Part shown: positions 1 to 12,299 of the stretch, piece by piece
Layout of the letters: each line of letters opens with the position of its first letter
Position numbering within the stretch: position 1 is the first letter of the stretch
Source: Stictocephala bisonia
Lineage: Eukaryota; Arthropoda; Insecta; Hemiptera; Membracidae
Direction of reading: 5' to 3'
DNA: 64,000 bases
Assembly: GCA_035578905.1 (NCBI GenBank)
Contig: JAQJVL010000696.1
Location: forward strand, 205,001 to 269,000
Program-made: the position numbers and the translations under genes
Notes under the pieces: model-generated
What the model was told of the DNA's origin: nothing
The model's database searches: none
Seen by the model: only the letters and a program-made list of their open reading frames with translations

Positions 1-2240
1 ATAGCAGAAAGTAAGTGAAATGAAATGGATTATGATCTGAGGTTTTTACAGTGGTTTTGAACTACTATACACTTTTTTGTATTAATATTTCAGTATAAAT
101 ATAATTTACTACTTAAATCTATCGTAATCGAATACTCTTCCCATAGTACTATATAAATTCTAACAACTGATTTCCTTCAAGTAAAAGAAAAGGAAAATTA
201 ATGGTAAATAGTTCATTAAAAAACGTGCGGTTATGATTTTATAAAAATGTGTTTTAACTCGATTTTAAAAAATATCTCAGTTTGTAAAAAGAAAGCATCT
301 CTCATAATTAATGAGTTTTTATTGAATATATAAATATAAAAATAACATTTTGTACAAATTATTTAGTTGTTTTAGGATTGTCTGCATGGCATTTTCATCC
401 GGATAGTTATCAATGCTACGTAAAACTTGCATGATACTTTTAAGTGTAGCCAATTATTTAAAAATGACACTTTTGCAAATGTTGAGTTGAAATTTAAATA
501 TAGATAACATAATTTCTAGAGTTAACTATGAATTGGGGAACTAAGTGGTCTTGAAACATTTTTAAGGTGGGGCATTTGGGGTCAGTGAAGGAGAGAGAGG
601 GGGTGAAAGCACGCTGTATGTATGTTAGTGAGGTAACTCTCTACTACTCCTAGCGACAGTTGCGGTGTCGCTATAACTAATCCCTAGGAGTGCTCACTTG
701 GGCGCCTGGATGGACACCCTTAAGGAAGTTAGAAAAATGATTATCCCTCTCCATACTTATTGAATATTAATGGATCTGAAATCGTTTAAAATGTAATTTA
801 CTACCAAACCAAGCAGTTTTATGTAAAAACCATTTTTAGTTGTACAACTTTTAGAGAAGAGAAAATGATAAAGAAAAAGTTTAGATGAAGGCGATTAACA
901 TTGGTCCTCATCATAAAACTGTTCCTTAAGGACGATTATCGAATGTCAGCGTCACATTGTCCTGCGATTGTGCTCGGAGCGGCGCCACTTAGGGCTTTTG
1001 TGTTCCCTAGCTTTTCACAGCTGGCTGTTAGGGGCTTTTGTTCGGCTAATGGGGCCTTTCCTTAATCGTCATCCCTTCCATTATTTTAGATGACTTGGTA
1101 TGTAAACTTGTACACGATCCGATTTCTTAGTTTATATTTAGTATTGTTCTGTAACAGTGGTTAAAATACATATTGTCAAACCATTTTTAAAAAGAAATTA
1201 CTAATTGTTTTTGCTAATAATTCTACTAAATTAAATAAAATAGTATAAATGATTTACATGACAGCCAGTTTTATTTCAGTACAAAATATTATCATATTTC
1301 ATGATAATATTAATAATATCGATTGATAGTCATAACCCCAAATAAATGGTGCGTAGAGGAGAGAGAATGAGAGAGAATGTTTACTTCTCCCATCACAATT
1401 CCCCTTCAGTGGTAGTAGGCTGCAAAGTAAAGTCACGTACAAAACATATTTAATTAATAATGGTAAAATATTTAAACTATTGTTAGAACAAATGTAATGT
1501 GCTAGCACTTCAGTTGGTGAAACTGGCAGCTAATCTATCATTAAAACCACTAAGAATTCTTTAATACAACTCAGTTGATTAGGTAATACAAGAACAGATC
1601 CAATGTAAACACTTTGGCAGGTGGGATCAATGTGTAATGACAGATCCATGCCTGTACCAAGAACGTATGACAGTGCGTGGTGGAGAACAGGATCTGTCAC
1701 GCATGCGCTGTTCGCAGGCTGTTAGTAACCATGGGTCGGATAGTAACTAATGGTTAAATTTTGGTGTTTCAATTTTTGTCTAATTTGACCAGCTTCTTAT
1801 ATTAGTACAATTTGCATTTTGTAAATTGTAAATTAATTTGTCTGGGGGAGGGGGGAGTGGTAGTGATTGTTATTGTTATTGTTTCTCTAATAATAATAGT
1901 AAATCGCCACTCAGAATCATCTTAGATCTTCCCTCATAAATAAATACATCAGTACCATAGTGGCGCAGAGCTGTAATCCAGATACTTGAAGGTTGTGCAG
2001 ATTTAGGTGGTAGGTTCTTTGATTTTATTCTTTTAATACCGACTTAGTGTCCACTCAACTGTTGCCATTAATGGAGACACTACTACTAGGGAGATCTAAG
2101 GTGTCCGCGTTTGTTGGTAGTCAGGGTCCGGAGTTTTGTAGAGAATACGACTAAATATCAGACTTATTAATTATACAAAAATAAGACTAACACTGCGTGG
2201 TTCCGATTCCAAGTAAACCTTAGTTGTAACGACTATTGGG
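1..2240. other. AT-rich unique DNA with small GC-rich patches
   Basis: No coding region is supported. GC-richer patches stand out at about 590-740, 930-1080 and 1640-1740, the first preceded by a purine-rich GA tract near 585-602. None carries a recognisable open frame, tRNA or transposon end. The rest is AT-rich sequence with stop codons in every frame. Confidence 0.6.
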
Positions 2241-3802
2241 CTTTTAATATATTGTCCTTTCTAAACTAAGTGGAATTTAGTTAGGAACAATACTACAAAG
2301 ATCATCCATACTCATCCTAAACTCATGTCTTAATATATTGTACTTTCTAAACAAAGTGGAACTCAGTTAGGAACAATACTACAAAGATCATCCATACTCA
2401 TCCTAAACTTATGTCTTAATATATTGTCCTTTCTAAACAAAGTGGAACTCAGTTAGGAACAATACTACAAAGATCATGCATACTCATCCTAAACTTATGT
2501 CTTAATATATTGTCCTTTCTAAACAAAGAGGAACTCAGTTAGGAACAATACTACAAAGATCATCCATACTCATCCTAAACTCATGTCTTAATATATTGTA
2601 CTTTCAAAACAAAGTGGAACTCAGTTAGGAACAATACAACAAAGATCATCCATACTCATCCTAAACTTATGTCTTAATATATTGTCCTTTCTAAACAAAG
2701 TGGAACTCAGTTAGGAACAATACTACAAAGATCATCCATACTCATCCTAAACTTATGTCTTAATATATTGTCCTTTCTAAACAAAGTGGAACTCAGTTAG
2801 GAACAATACTACAAAGATCATCCATACTCATCCTAAACTTATGTCTTAATATATTGTCCTTTCTAAACAAAGTGGAACTCAGTTAGGAACAATACTACAA
2901 AGATCATCCATACTCATCCTAAACTTATGTCTTAATATATTGTCCTTTTTAAACAAAGTGGAACTCAGTTAGGAACAATACTACAAAGATCATCCATACT
3001 CATCCTAAACTTATGTCTTAATATATTGTCCTTTCTAAACAAAGTGGAACTCAGTTAGGAACAATACTACAAAGATCATCCATACTCATCCTAAACTCAT
3101 GTCTTAATATATTGTCCTTTCTAAACAAAGTGGAACTCAGTTAGGAACAATACTACAAAGATCATCCATACTCATCCTAAACTCATGTCTTAATACATTG
3201 TCCTTTCTAAACTAAGTGGAACTCAGTTAGGAACAATACTACAAAGATCATCCATACTCATCCTAAACTTATGTCTTAATATATTGTCCTTTCTAAACAA
3301 AGTGGAACTCAGTTAGGAACAATACTACAAAGATCATCCATACTCATCCTAAACTTATGTCTTAATATATTGTCCTTTCTAAACAAAGTGGAACTCAGTT
3401 AGGAACAATACTACAAAGATCATCCATACTCATCCTAAACTCATGTCTTAATATATTGTCTTTTCTAAACAAAGTGGAACTCAGTTAGGAACAATACTAC
3501 AAAGATCATCCATACTCATCCTAAACTTATGTCTTAATATATTGTCCTTTCTAAACAAAGTGGAACTCAGTTAGGAACAATACTACAAAGATCATCCATA
3601 CTCATCCAAAACTCATGTCTTAATATATTGTCCTTTGTAAACAAAGTGGAACTCAGTTAGGAACAATACTACAAAGATCATCCATACTCATCCTAAACTC
3701 ATGTCTTAATATATTGTCCTTTCTAAACAAAGTGGAACTCAGTTAGGAACAATACTACAAAGATCATCCATACTCATCCTAAACTCACGTCTTAAAATAT
3801 GC
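2241..3802. repeat. 86-bp tandem repeat array, about 18 copies
   Basis: An 86-bp unit repeats head to tail, each copy holding the stretch aggaacaatactacaaagat followed by catccatactcatcctaaac. The first copy (2241-2326) is the most diverged, and the array ends in a decayed copy near 3790-3800. Internal copies differ by a few substitutions, mainly a T/C switch in the last bases of the unit. There is no unique spacer between units, so this is a satellite or minisatellite and not a CRISPR. No frame stays open across units. Confidence 0.95.
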
Positions 3803-4527
3803 ACGAGTTGTGTTGGTATCTCAAAAGTGAATACTAACAATAATATTAGTACTCTTGCATTATCGATATCAAACGACACTAATTGAAATATTCTCTCTTA
3901 TTTACGTGCAGTTACATCCATGAGTAACAAATAAGCTACTATTACAAAACTTGACATGTCCACATCAAGTTGTGTGGTAGAAAGAGTAAGAAAAAGGACA
4001 GAAGTAGTAGAAGTTTTAACCTCAGTCATATTTAAGAAACGTAAACCAGATTATTATGAGGGGTAATTTATGTTTTCATTTGTGTAGTCCTTAAAGACAT
4101 CAAGGTGTCTGATATAAATGAAAGAAGGAAAACTGTCGTATATCTGTCCAAGCAGCAAAACGAACGAACATTACTGAGGTGAATGGTTATTTAGAAAGGT
4201 TTCTCTAGTATCTCTGTACCTATATTCGTTCAATTAATGTCTATGACCCGTCAATGTAAATGTTAGTGTGGCTATTAAGCAATATGTAGTCTGGGTGAAA
4301 ATTCCATAATGTTATAATGTTTGCTAACTATTTCGCTTATTTTATTTATTTAGGATCTCAGGTACAGTCTATATTCTCTCTTAGCCACAAGTCTAGGCTG
4401 TAAAAAGAGAACACTTGTTGATATGTACTTGTCTTTCTACATAGTTAAGTAAATATGGAAACATATTACCGTTAATTTAAATAAAACTACAGTTGTCAAC
4501 CTTTACACCTCTATAGAACCTTTGATC
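3803..4527. other. Unique AT-rich spacer
   Basis: Sequence between two tandem arrays. I see no open frame, RNA gene or transposon end in it. Confidence 0.5.
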
Positions 4528-5032
4528 GACCCACCCATACACGTACGGTGGTGTTGACCCACCCATAAACGTACGGTGGTGTTGACCCACCCGTACACTT
4601 ACAGTAGTATTGACACACCCATACACGTACGGTGGTGTTGACCCACCCGTACACTTACAGTGGTATTGACCCACCCATACACGTACGGTGGTGTTGACCC
4701 ACCCATACACGTACGGTGGTGTTGACCCACCCGTACACTTACAGTGGTATTGACCCACCCATACACGTACGGTGGTGTTGACCTACCCGTACACTTACAG
4801 TGGTATTGACCCACCCATACACGTATGGTGGTGTTGACCCCCCACCCATACACGTACGGTGGTGTTGACCCACCCGTACACTTACAGTAGTATTGACCCA
4901 CCCATACACGTATGGTGGTGTTGACCTACCCGTACACTTACAGTGGTATTGACCCACCCATACACGTATGGTGGTGTTGACCTACCCGTACACTTACAGT
5001 GGTTGACCCACCCATACACGTACGGTGATGTT
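4528..5032 (-). repeat. 28-bp minisatellite, locus 1 of the GGGTGGG family
   Basis: About 18 units of 28 bp. Type A (gacccacccatacacgtacg plus gtggtgtt) and type B (gacccacccgtacacttaca plus gtggtatt) often alternate, giving a 56-bp dimer. A CC insertion near 4840 and a short unit near 5000 break the phase. The G-rich strand is minus. Three other places in the window carry the same core. Peptides read from the array are products of the repeat, not genes. Confidence 0.95.
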
Positions 5033-5398
5033 ACGCACAGAGTTGTTCTTTGACATATTAAACTGTAACTATGAACTAATTTTATACACTGTTTCAATAG
5101 AAAATTATGTAGTGATATGAAAGGGAATAATAACTGGAGTTCATCAAATTATGATCTTTTCACATAAATTAAAAGAACTAATTTTCTAAATCTATTTATT
5201 GTTATGATTTATGAAATTTTGTACCATAATAATTATTAAATAATAATCTGTTAAAAAACAAAACATACTTGTAGTGAGAAAATATGAACAAACTGTATCA
5301 ATTTTACACTCTTAAGTTAATGGTTTATAGCTATGGGTATTTGATGTAATTAACTAGTTATTATTGTGGTGAAAATATATCAGTAAGTGCATTACAAA
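5033..5398. other. AT-rich spacer between two related minisatellite arrays
   Basis: Unique AT-rich DNA with no open frame or repeat structure that I can support. It separates two arrays whose G-rich strands are on opposite strands. Confidence 0.5.
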
Positions 5399-6466
5399 TT
5401 AATACCAATACTACTGTACGCGTGGGCGAGTGGGTCAATACCTCTGTACGTGTACGAGTGGCCGGTTAGGTCAATACCACAGTACATGTACAGGTTGGTG
5501 TGGTCAATACCTATGTAAGCTTACGTGTATAGGATGGGCCTGTACTGTACGTGTAAGGATGGGCGGATAGGCCAATAGCGCTGTACGTGTGTGAGTGACC
5601 GGTTAGGCCAATACCACAGTGTACAGGGTGGTGGGTGGGTCAATACCTCTGTACATGTAAAGGTTGGTGGGTGGGTCAATACCTCTGTACGTGTATGGGA
5701 TGGGCCTGTACTGTACGTGTAAGGATGGGCGCATAGGCCAATAGCGCTGTACGTGTACGGGTGGCGGTTAGGCCAATACCACAGTACATGTACAGGTTGG
5801 TGGGTGGGTCAATACCTCTGTACATGTACAGGTTGGTGGGTGGGTCAATACAACTTTTCGAGTATGGGATGGACCTGTAATGTACGTGTAAGGATGGGCG
5901 GATAGGCCAATAGTGCTGTACGTGTACGGGTGGCCAGTTAGGTCAATACCAGAGTATATGTACAGGTTGGTGGGTGGGTCAATACCTCTGTACATGTACA
6001 GGTTGGTGAGTGGGTCAATACGCCTGTACGAGTATGGGATGGGCGGATAGGCCAATAGTGCTGTACGTGTCCGGGTGGCCAGTTAGGTCAATACCACAGT
6101 ATATGTACAGGTTGGTGGGTGGGTCAATACGCCTGTACGAGTATGGGATGGGCCTGTAATGTACGTGTAAGGATGGGCGGATAGGCCAATAGTGCTGTAC
6201 GTGAACGGGTGTGCGGGTTGGTCAAATACCTCTGTACGTGTACGGGTGGGCGGGTTGGTCAATACCTCTGTACGTGAACGGGTGAGCGGGTTGGTCAATA
6301 CGCCTGTACGTGTATGGGATGGACCTGTAATGTAAGTGTAAGGGTGGGCGGATAGGCCAATAGTGCTGTACGTGAACGGGTGTGCGGGTTGGTCAATACC
6401 TCTGTATGTGAACAGGTGGGCGGGTTGGTCAATACCACTGTAAGTGTACGGGTAGGCGGGTGGGTA
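5399..6466 (+). repeat. Compound minisatellite with higher-order structure, locus 2 of the GGGTGGG family
   Basis: Units of roughly 30-36 bp share a core ctgtacgtgta followed by GGG-rich DNA and gtcaatac. Variants (caataccacagtacatgtac, gccaatagcgctgtacgtg, ggcctgtactgtacgtgtaa) follow one another in a repeated order. The gccaatag variant recurs at about 5571, 5738, 5905, 6051, 6184 and 6356, a higher-order period of roughly 133-172 bp. G-rich strand is plus. The Thr/Pro/Arg-rich peptides of this stretch are repeat products. Confidence 0.9.
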
Positions 6467-6541
6467 AGTTATTTATTTTCTACAGGTAAATCAATAGTGA
6501 CATATATGTGGTTATTATAATTCTCGTTCAAATTTGACTAC

Positions 6542-7801
6542 CTACTGTCCGCGCAGAAATTATGGATACTCGAGTTCACGATACCATATCTCCGAAACGG
6601 TCCGTTCGATTTTAACGAAAGACCTATCAAATTAAAGGAAATATTGTCAATTTTTATACTACGAAGTTTCGATTTTTTACGTAGCTTTTTATAATTTATA
6701 AGACGGAAAAAGTGGAAAATATCGGCATTTTTCACAATCTTTTTGGAAATCTCAACTTAGGGCAATTATTAAAAAATATCTATTAAACGTATCAGCTTCA
6801 AATTTTGATAGCTTATATGAAGGTTACTTACAAACACTTTTGTAGAGTTTCATAATTTTAACGTTATTATTTTTTATGTTCTTGTAAATTTTGTAAACCT
6901 TTGTTAACTTTGTTATCTTGGGTTTAAAATTCCCGCTCAAAACAGTGTTTTGACTATCAATTGATTGTATGAACGAAAAATATAGTGTCTACAGAATATG
7001 ATGTAATAGTGATTTGTGATGAATTTATATTTGTTAACCGTTTTTATTCCCGCGCGAGGGGCTGGTACGCAGGGAAACGCGCCGGGGATGGCTCGGGTTC
7101 TCCCACAAAACGAGTGCGATGTTGCCGGAATGCTATAGAACGGGTTGGTGACTCAGACCAACCTTCCCTTAAACTAGCAAACTTCACCCTGTCATTAACC
7201 TCTGTGTGCACCGAACGGCAACATCGCACTCGTTTTGTGGGAGAACCCGAGCCATCCCCGGCGCGTTTCCCTGCGTACCAGCCCCTCGCGCGGGAATAAA
7301 AACGTTTAACAAATATAAATTCATCACAAATCACTATTACATCATATTCTGTAGACACTATATTTTTCGTTCATATAATCAATTGATAGTCAAAACACTG
7401 TTTTGAGCGGGAATTTTAAACCCAAGATAACAAAGTTAACAAAGGTTTACAAAATTTACAAGAACATAAAAAATAATAACGTTAAAATTATGAAACTCTA
7501 CAAAAGTGTTTGTAAGTAACCTTCATATAAGCTATTAACATTTGAAGCTGATACGTTTAATAGATATTTTTTAATAATTGCCTTAAGTTGAGATTTCCAA
7601 AAAGATTGTGAAAAATGCCGATATTTTCCACTTTTTCCGTCTTATAAATTATAAAAAGCTACGTAAAGAATCGAAACTTCGTAGTATAAAAATTGACAAT
7701 ATTTCCTTTAATTTGATAGGTCTTTCGTTAAAATCGAACGGACCGTTTCGGAGATATGGTATCGTGAACTCAAGTATCCATAATTTCTGCGCGGACAGTA
7801 G
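6542..7801. mobile_element. Foldback DNA transposon (MITE-like) with 586-bp inverted repeats
   Basis: Bases 6542-7127 and 7216-7801 are reverse complements of equal length with only a few mismatches, flanking an 88-bp unpaired centre (7128-7215). The ends read ctactgtccgcgcagaaatt. If the outer TA (6543-6544 and 7799-7800) is the target duplication, the element starts CTGTCCGCGCAG and fits a Tc1/mariner-type MITE, but this is inference. The innermost 80-90 bp of each arm is strongly GC-rich, unlike the AT-rich outer part. The same 65-residue frame starts inside both arms because they are copies, and the two 104-residue frames across the centre arise from the palindrome. No transposase is seen, so it is non-autonomous. 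Close arm identity suggests a fairly recent insertion or arm conversion. Confidence 0.93.
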
Positions 7802-8544
7802 TTCATACTTTGAAAAGGATTATATCTAGTTGCAATAATGATCTTGAAACTCATAATTAGTAATTTTATTGAGCTAAAAATTGATGACATTTTTAAAGAA
7901 GCCAATGCCAGCTTGTAATGAGTTATGAACGTTTATGCTGTAGTTTTATTTATTACGGTGAAGTAATTTTAGTAGGGTATTGTACGAAGATGTTTGTTTT
8001 TAAAAAAATGTTCTCCATAAATTAATTCCTTTTTTATACAATCTGAACAAGTGTTATTGCTAAGGCGGTACTGTACTGCAAATCCTTAGTAAAACTCATT
8101 CACTATGACTACTTAGAGTTTGTACCATAGTTCCCTAGTATCCGACAAGTTTCTCTAATCCGACGTAATCATGGCCTGTTAACGTTGAAGGCTCTACTTT
8201 ATATGTAAATTTTGAACATTATATTATATGTGTTTTGAACCCTATACTTATCTATTATTTTAGCACTAAATATATTTCAATATATGTTTGTAACTAAAGT
8301 ATATATTAACTTAAATTATATACTTTTAAATAAATGTTGACAGTTATCCGAATTGTATATAGTGTTTTAGTTCTCATAAAGTAATCCTGCCTTAAGATAA
8401 TATAACTTCACTGACATAAACCCCTAGTTCTCATAAATTTTAGGAATTGGAGTTTTAAGGCTAATAAAGATACATGTTTAAGAAAAAAAAAGAAAATTAA
8501 GGATGCTTTTAATAACTCTGCACTTTCTGGTTTAAGTGAAACTA
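7802..8544. other. AT-rich unique DNA
   Basis: No gene, RNA or repeat supported between the inverted-repeat element and the GC-rich island at 8.55 kb. Confidence 0.5.
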
Positions 8545-8870
8545 TTGAGTTAGTTGGGAGGGAGAGGTGTAGGGGTAAGGACAGTGGGGTTTAATTCACT
8601 CTGAGTTTGGCGAGAAGTTTGTTTATAAAGTAACAGTAGTGCAATGACGGAGCTAAACAATGGTGGATGTTCAATGTAGCCATAGACCAGGTGAGTACGT
8701 ACGTGTACTACTCTGTGCCGAAGGGGTGAGCGGGGAGGGTGGGCCAGAGGGTGGATGGCGTCTGCGCGTGTCACGAGGGATGCTGTGACTCCAGTTAGTA
8801 CGGTGCGGGGCTGTGTAGAGTGCGCGAGTGCTGTGCTGTGTACTCGCACCCCTGACACATGGATTCCCAC
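8545..8870 (+). promoter_or_regulatory. GC-rich island with TATA-like box and consensus 5' splice site
   Basis: About 325 bp of GC-rich, CpG-containing DNA sits in otherwise AT-rich sequence. On plus, a TATA-like tataaag (8624-8630) lies about 30 bp before an ATG at 8660. That frame runs ten codons (MVDVQCSHRP) into a consensus donor, CAG then GTGAGT at 8691. Most GC-rich DNA lies downstream, as in a first intron. On minus, 8550-8870 holds a 106-residue open frame with no recognisable domain. Either could be chance. A promoter with a short first exon on plus is my preferred but weak reading. Confidence 0.2.
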
Positions 8871-8879
8871 TTACTCCTG

Positions 8880-11570
8880 ATAATCACAACATCAGGTGAA
8901 TGTCAACTTTAGTAATCTCTACTGTAGTTCAGATATGTAACAATGATTAGAATGAAACGAATATTGTAAATCAAACTTGCTAAAACGGATCGGAAAACGA
9001 ATCCTTTGTTCGAAAGGAAAATTTGCCGGAGAGTTACAAAGAAAATATAATATATCTTATTTAGAATAAATTATTTATTACATATTGGATTGATTGAAAA
9101 TATTATTTAAATATTACTTTAGAGTACAAACTCTTTTACATAATACCTTCAAAATTTAATATTTATATGATAAAATGTTTGAAAAAGAGCGTTCAATTTT
9201 CATTACCTAATTATGTGCATACATATTGAACAATTTTACGATTTAACCTTTAACATAATAATACAATACTGTATACAAATCTAAAGCTATATTTTCTACT
9301 AAACTAAATTTTACTGTACTATTTGATATTTAATAGAGTTTAAAATACGATTATTTTGACAATTTGTCGTTAAAAACATGGTATTTTAATTATAAATGGT
9401 CTAGTCTTATTTATTTTCTTTGGGTAAGCCCATAAAATTAGAGGGACTCACAGTCCATTGAAACTAAAAATTTCTCAGTTACATATTATTTTTACATATC
9501 GTCCTTTGACAAAATTTTAAATTAGGTAATTTTTTAAATCTTATTAAAATATAAAATCCTTTTAATAGAACATGCGGGATCCAATTTATTTGTACATAAG
9601 TATCTACTAACAAACTCACCACTATACTAAATAATTATGTTACGTATTGTGAACACCATTGAACTGGTGAATTTCGTAATTGTAAACGAAATACTCGTAT
9701 ATTACTCATAATTATTCATTTAGGAATTCCAAAAACATTTCAATAAATTATATATATTGTAAATAGTATTTATGAGATCTCTAAGAAAAAACACAGGAAT
9801 GAAATTACTAAAACTATTTCATAAGTTTAAAAAGATCCAATATTTGGAAAATAAATCTAGCACAACAGTTAAAGGTATCAAACATATACGTTGTTTTCAA
9901 GAATCTGGCCATGTTATGAGACAGGAGTGTCTTTATGTCAACACTGGTTTGTATATTTCTGCAGGGAGCATGGTATGCATAACAAAATAACGAGGTTTTC
10001 GCAGACCACAAAGCAAACTTGTTTGTTATCCTTATGAACTGTCCAAGTTTCCCAACTTTGTGACAAGTTGGAGTCTCAACTTTGCCCGCTCATTGTTTAA
10101 ATGTTTGCGTCATCTTTCACGCAGGCGACAACAAAATGAAGTGCTTTGGAATGGAATAATTTACGATTTAAACGTGCTAAAATATAGCTATAAATTTGGC
10201 CGGTTAAAAAAACATTAATAAATTATAAAAGAGAGAACTGAAATTATTACTTTTAGGATGAACCATACAACAATTATTTCAACCCAGTTAAAGAGGATTA
10301 CCAATTAATTGTTACTTATAAAATAATATAAAATATTGGGCAATATATATTTCTGAAATATATATAATTAATAAAATATTGTTGGTGCAAGGTTATATAA
10401 AATAAAATATAAAAGGTTATATAAAAATACTAAATAAGTGAAACTAAAATTGAAAAGGAAAAAAAATATGATAGAATGTAGTTTAATTAATAGTCTTAAT
10501 CTAATAAAGCAAAATATAAAAAGTAAATATATTTATATTTTTATGATGAATTGTTGGTATCCCAACGTTATATAATGTAAACTATTGTACACCTAGGGTA
10601 AAATTAACTCATTAAAAAACAACCAGTAACTCGAAATATTACTAATAGTAAGTATACTAATATATGATAATAATCCTCTTAAATTTTAAACTTGTATATT
10701 GCGGGCAAAATGTCTAATAACATACCATCTTTTAAAAGGAGCAAAGGCCATTAAAAAAACCCAACAAAAACAAAATATAGTAAAAGTACTATACTTTGTT
10801 TTTATTAGTTTCATGTGTACTTAAATGCATGTTATATTACCAAGCACAATGCTTTGAACTAAAGAAAATACAATCGATTGCAATGTAATTTACTATCGAT
10901 AAAATTACAAATAAAAATAAATATATTTAATGATGGGAAAATGAATGGTTTAACTTTAAAGAAACATTGCTTAGAAGTTAGTAGCATTATTATTGATACA
11001 ACTATATATTAACTGGAAATTACATTGAAAGTTGTTTTTTATTGATATACCTCCAATTTCCCATAATATCATAAAAACAGGATCCTATCAATTCCATGAA
11101 CTATAATTTTATATTCAAGTGTCTGAAGCAAAATAAATGTACTTATTATAAGCAATAATATATTTTTCATAAAATATTATAGCATATATAAGTTTTCATA
11201 GTATGTTCAATTTTCTAGTGTACATAATTAATATACAATACAATAGTAATATACAATACAATACAAAACTATACAATAGTTTTGATTATGTTTACAATAA
11301 TAGGTAATATATGGATAATAATATAAGAAAAATACATGAAACAAAAGTTACACACTATAAGTTGTATATTTGAAAAACTTGAATTAAAAAATCATGTACA
11401 AAATATAATTTATGTATACTTTTGTAGTTATAATGTTTGGGGATATATGACGACATTAAGCTTACAAATAATAAGTATTTCTAAAAAATAAGAAGATGCT
11501 AAAATGATAAATGATGTGTTATCACTAAAAGGTATCATTTTAGAATGATCTTACATTATACTGTACAATG
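8880..11570. other. Long AT-rich stretch without genes
   Basis: Nothing convincing in 2.7 kb. A 72-codon open frame on plus at 9772-9990 matches no family I know and lacks supporting signals. A slightly GC-richer patch at 10000-10140 contains a short hairpin (ccaactt/aagttgg, 10051-10070). The rest is AT-rich simple-sequence-like DNA. Confidence 0.55.
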
Positions 11571-11574
11571 TAAG

Positions 11575-11690
11575 TTAATAGCACACCACACAAATATATT
11601 CCGATATAAAAACGAAATATAGAAATATTATGATAATCGTCTTCAGTAAACCACGTTTACCATCTTCAGAGCAAGGTATTGACAAAGGAA
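11575..11690 (-). mobile_element. Diverged 3' end of a Penelope-like element (probable)
   Basis: Read on minus, the segment has the pattern of a TCTGA-rich start, a gatggtaaacgtggtttac block, then gattatcataatattt. It is plainly related to the segment at 32160-32345 (gaaggtgagcgtggttcacc, gatcaccataatattt), which lies downstream of a Penelope-like coding remnant. No coding part remains here. Assignment depends on that comparison. Confidence 0.45.
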
Positions 11691-11845
11691 TGAGACTGGT
11701 ATACAGAGTTACTTACCGTACATACTAACACTTGTCTTGGTTGGTAGCGTAACTGTACACCAAACTCATTCTTTTGTAAATTACTTTGTTCTGAGGAAGT
11801 TGAAATTGGTTACCACGATACTCGTACTTGTTCATTTTAAGCATA

Positions 11846-12295
11846 CAGGGTGGGACAAATATGGAAACGCTTTCACAACTATTGTATGACTTCACGTGTA
11901 AAAGCTAATCTTGTACATGATCATGGTTACAAAGAATATACTTTTTAACGCCATAAGCCACATTTAATCTTTTCAGTGGGAAGGCCCACGAGGAGTTAAG
12001 CGCAAATATTCTATGTAAGTCTAGATAGAGTTTGGTATCAAATAAAAGGTCTACTTGAGAGAAATTAACTACCGCAAACCGGACTTCGAAAGGTTTATTC
12101 TTTCCAAATAGCGCTCATTTGAATTTAAAGTAACTAATTAGAACAAATTATTCCTCCGCTATTTAACGCATGTAAGTAAATTATGATACAAAATAATACT
12201 TTATGGAACAGAAGTTAAAAAAAAGCTAAACTGTTAAATTATCTATGGAAAAAATAACGTTGTTGCGAAAGCGTTTCCATATTTTGTTCACCCTG
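11846..12295. mobile_element. 450-bp MITE with about 27-bp terminal inverted repeats
   Basis: The left end cagggtgggacaaatatgga continues aacgctttc. The right end is its inverse with small changes, finishing ttccatattttgttcaccctg. A 4-bp direct repeat, cata, flanks both ends (11842-11845 and 12296-12299) and fits a target duplication. The interior is AT-rich with no transposase fragment. A 4-bp duplication suits few superfamilies (Sola is one), but I cannot assign it. Confidence 0.85.
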
Positions 12296-12299
12296 CATA

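Noticed and set aside
2241..3802. Regular array that could be mistaken for CRISPR
   Set aside because: Whole 86-bp units repeat with no unique spacers, and there are no cas genes or any prokaryotic features.
6985..7358. Two 104-residue frames, one on each strand, sharing most of their sequence
   Set aside because: They lie across the centre of the inverted-repeat element and are alike only because the arms are reverse copies. No domain or start signal supports a protein.
9772..9990. 72-codon plus frame as a gene
   Set aside because: No recognised domain, no promoter or splice context, and an overlapping 65-codon minus frame of equal quality.
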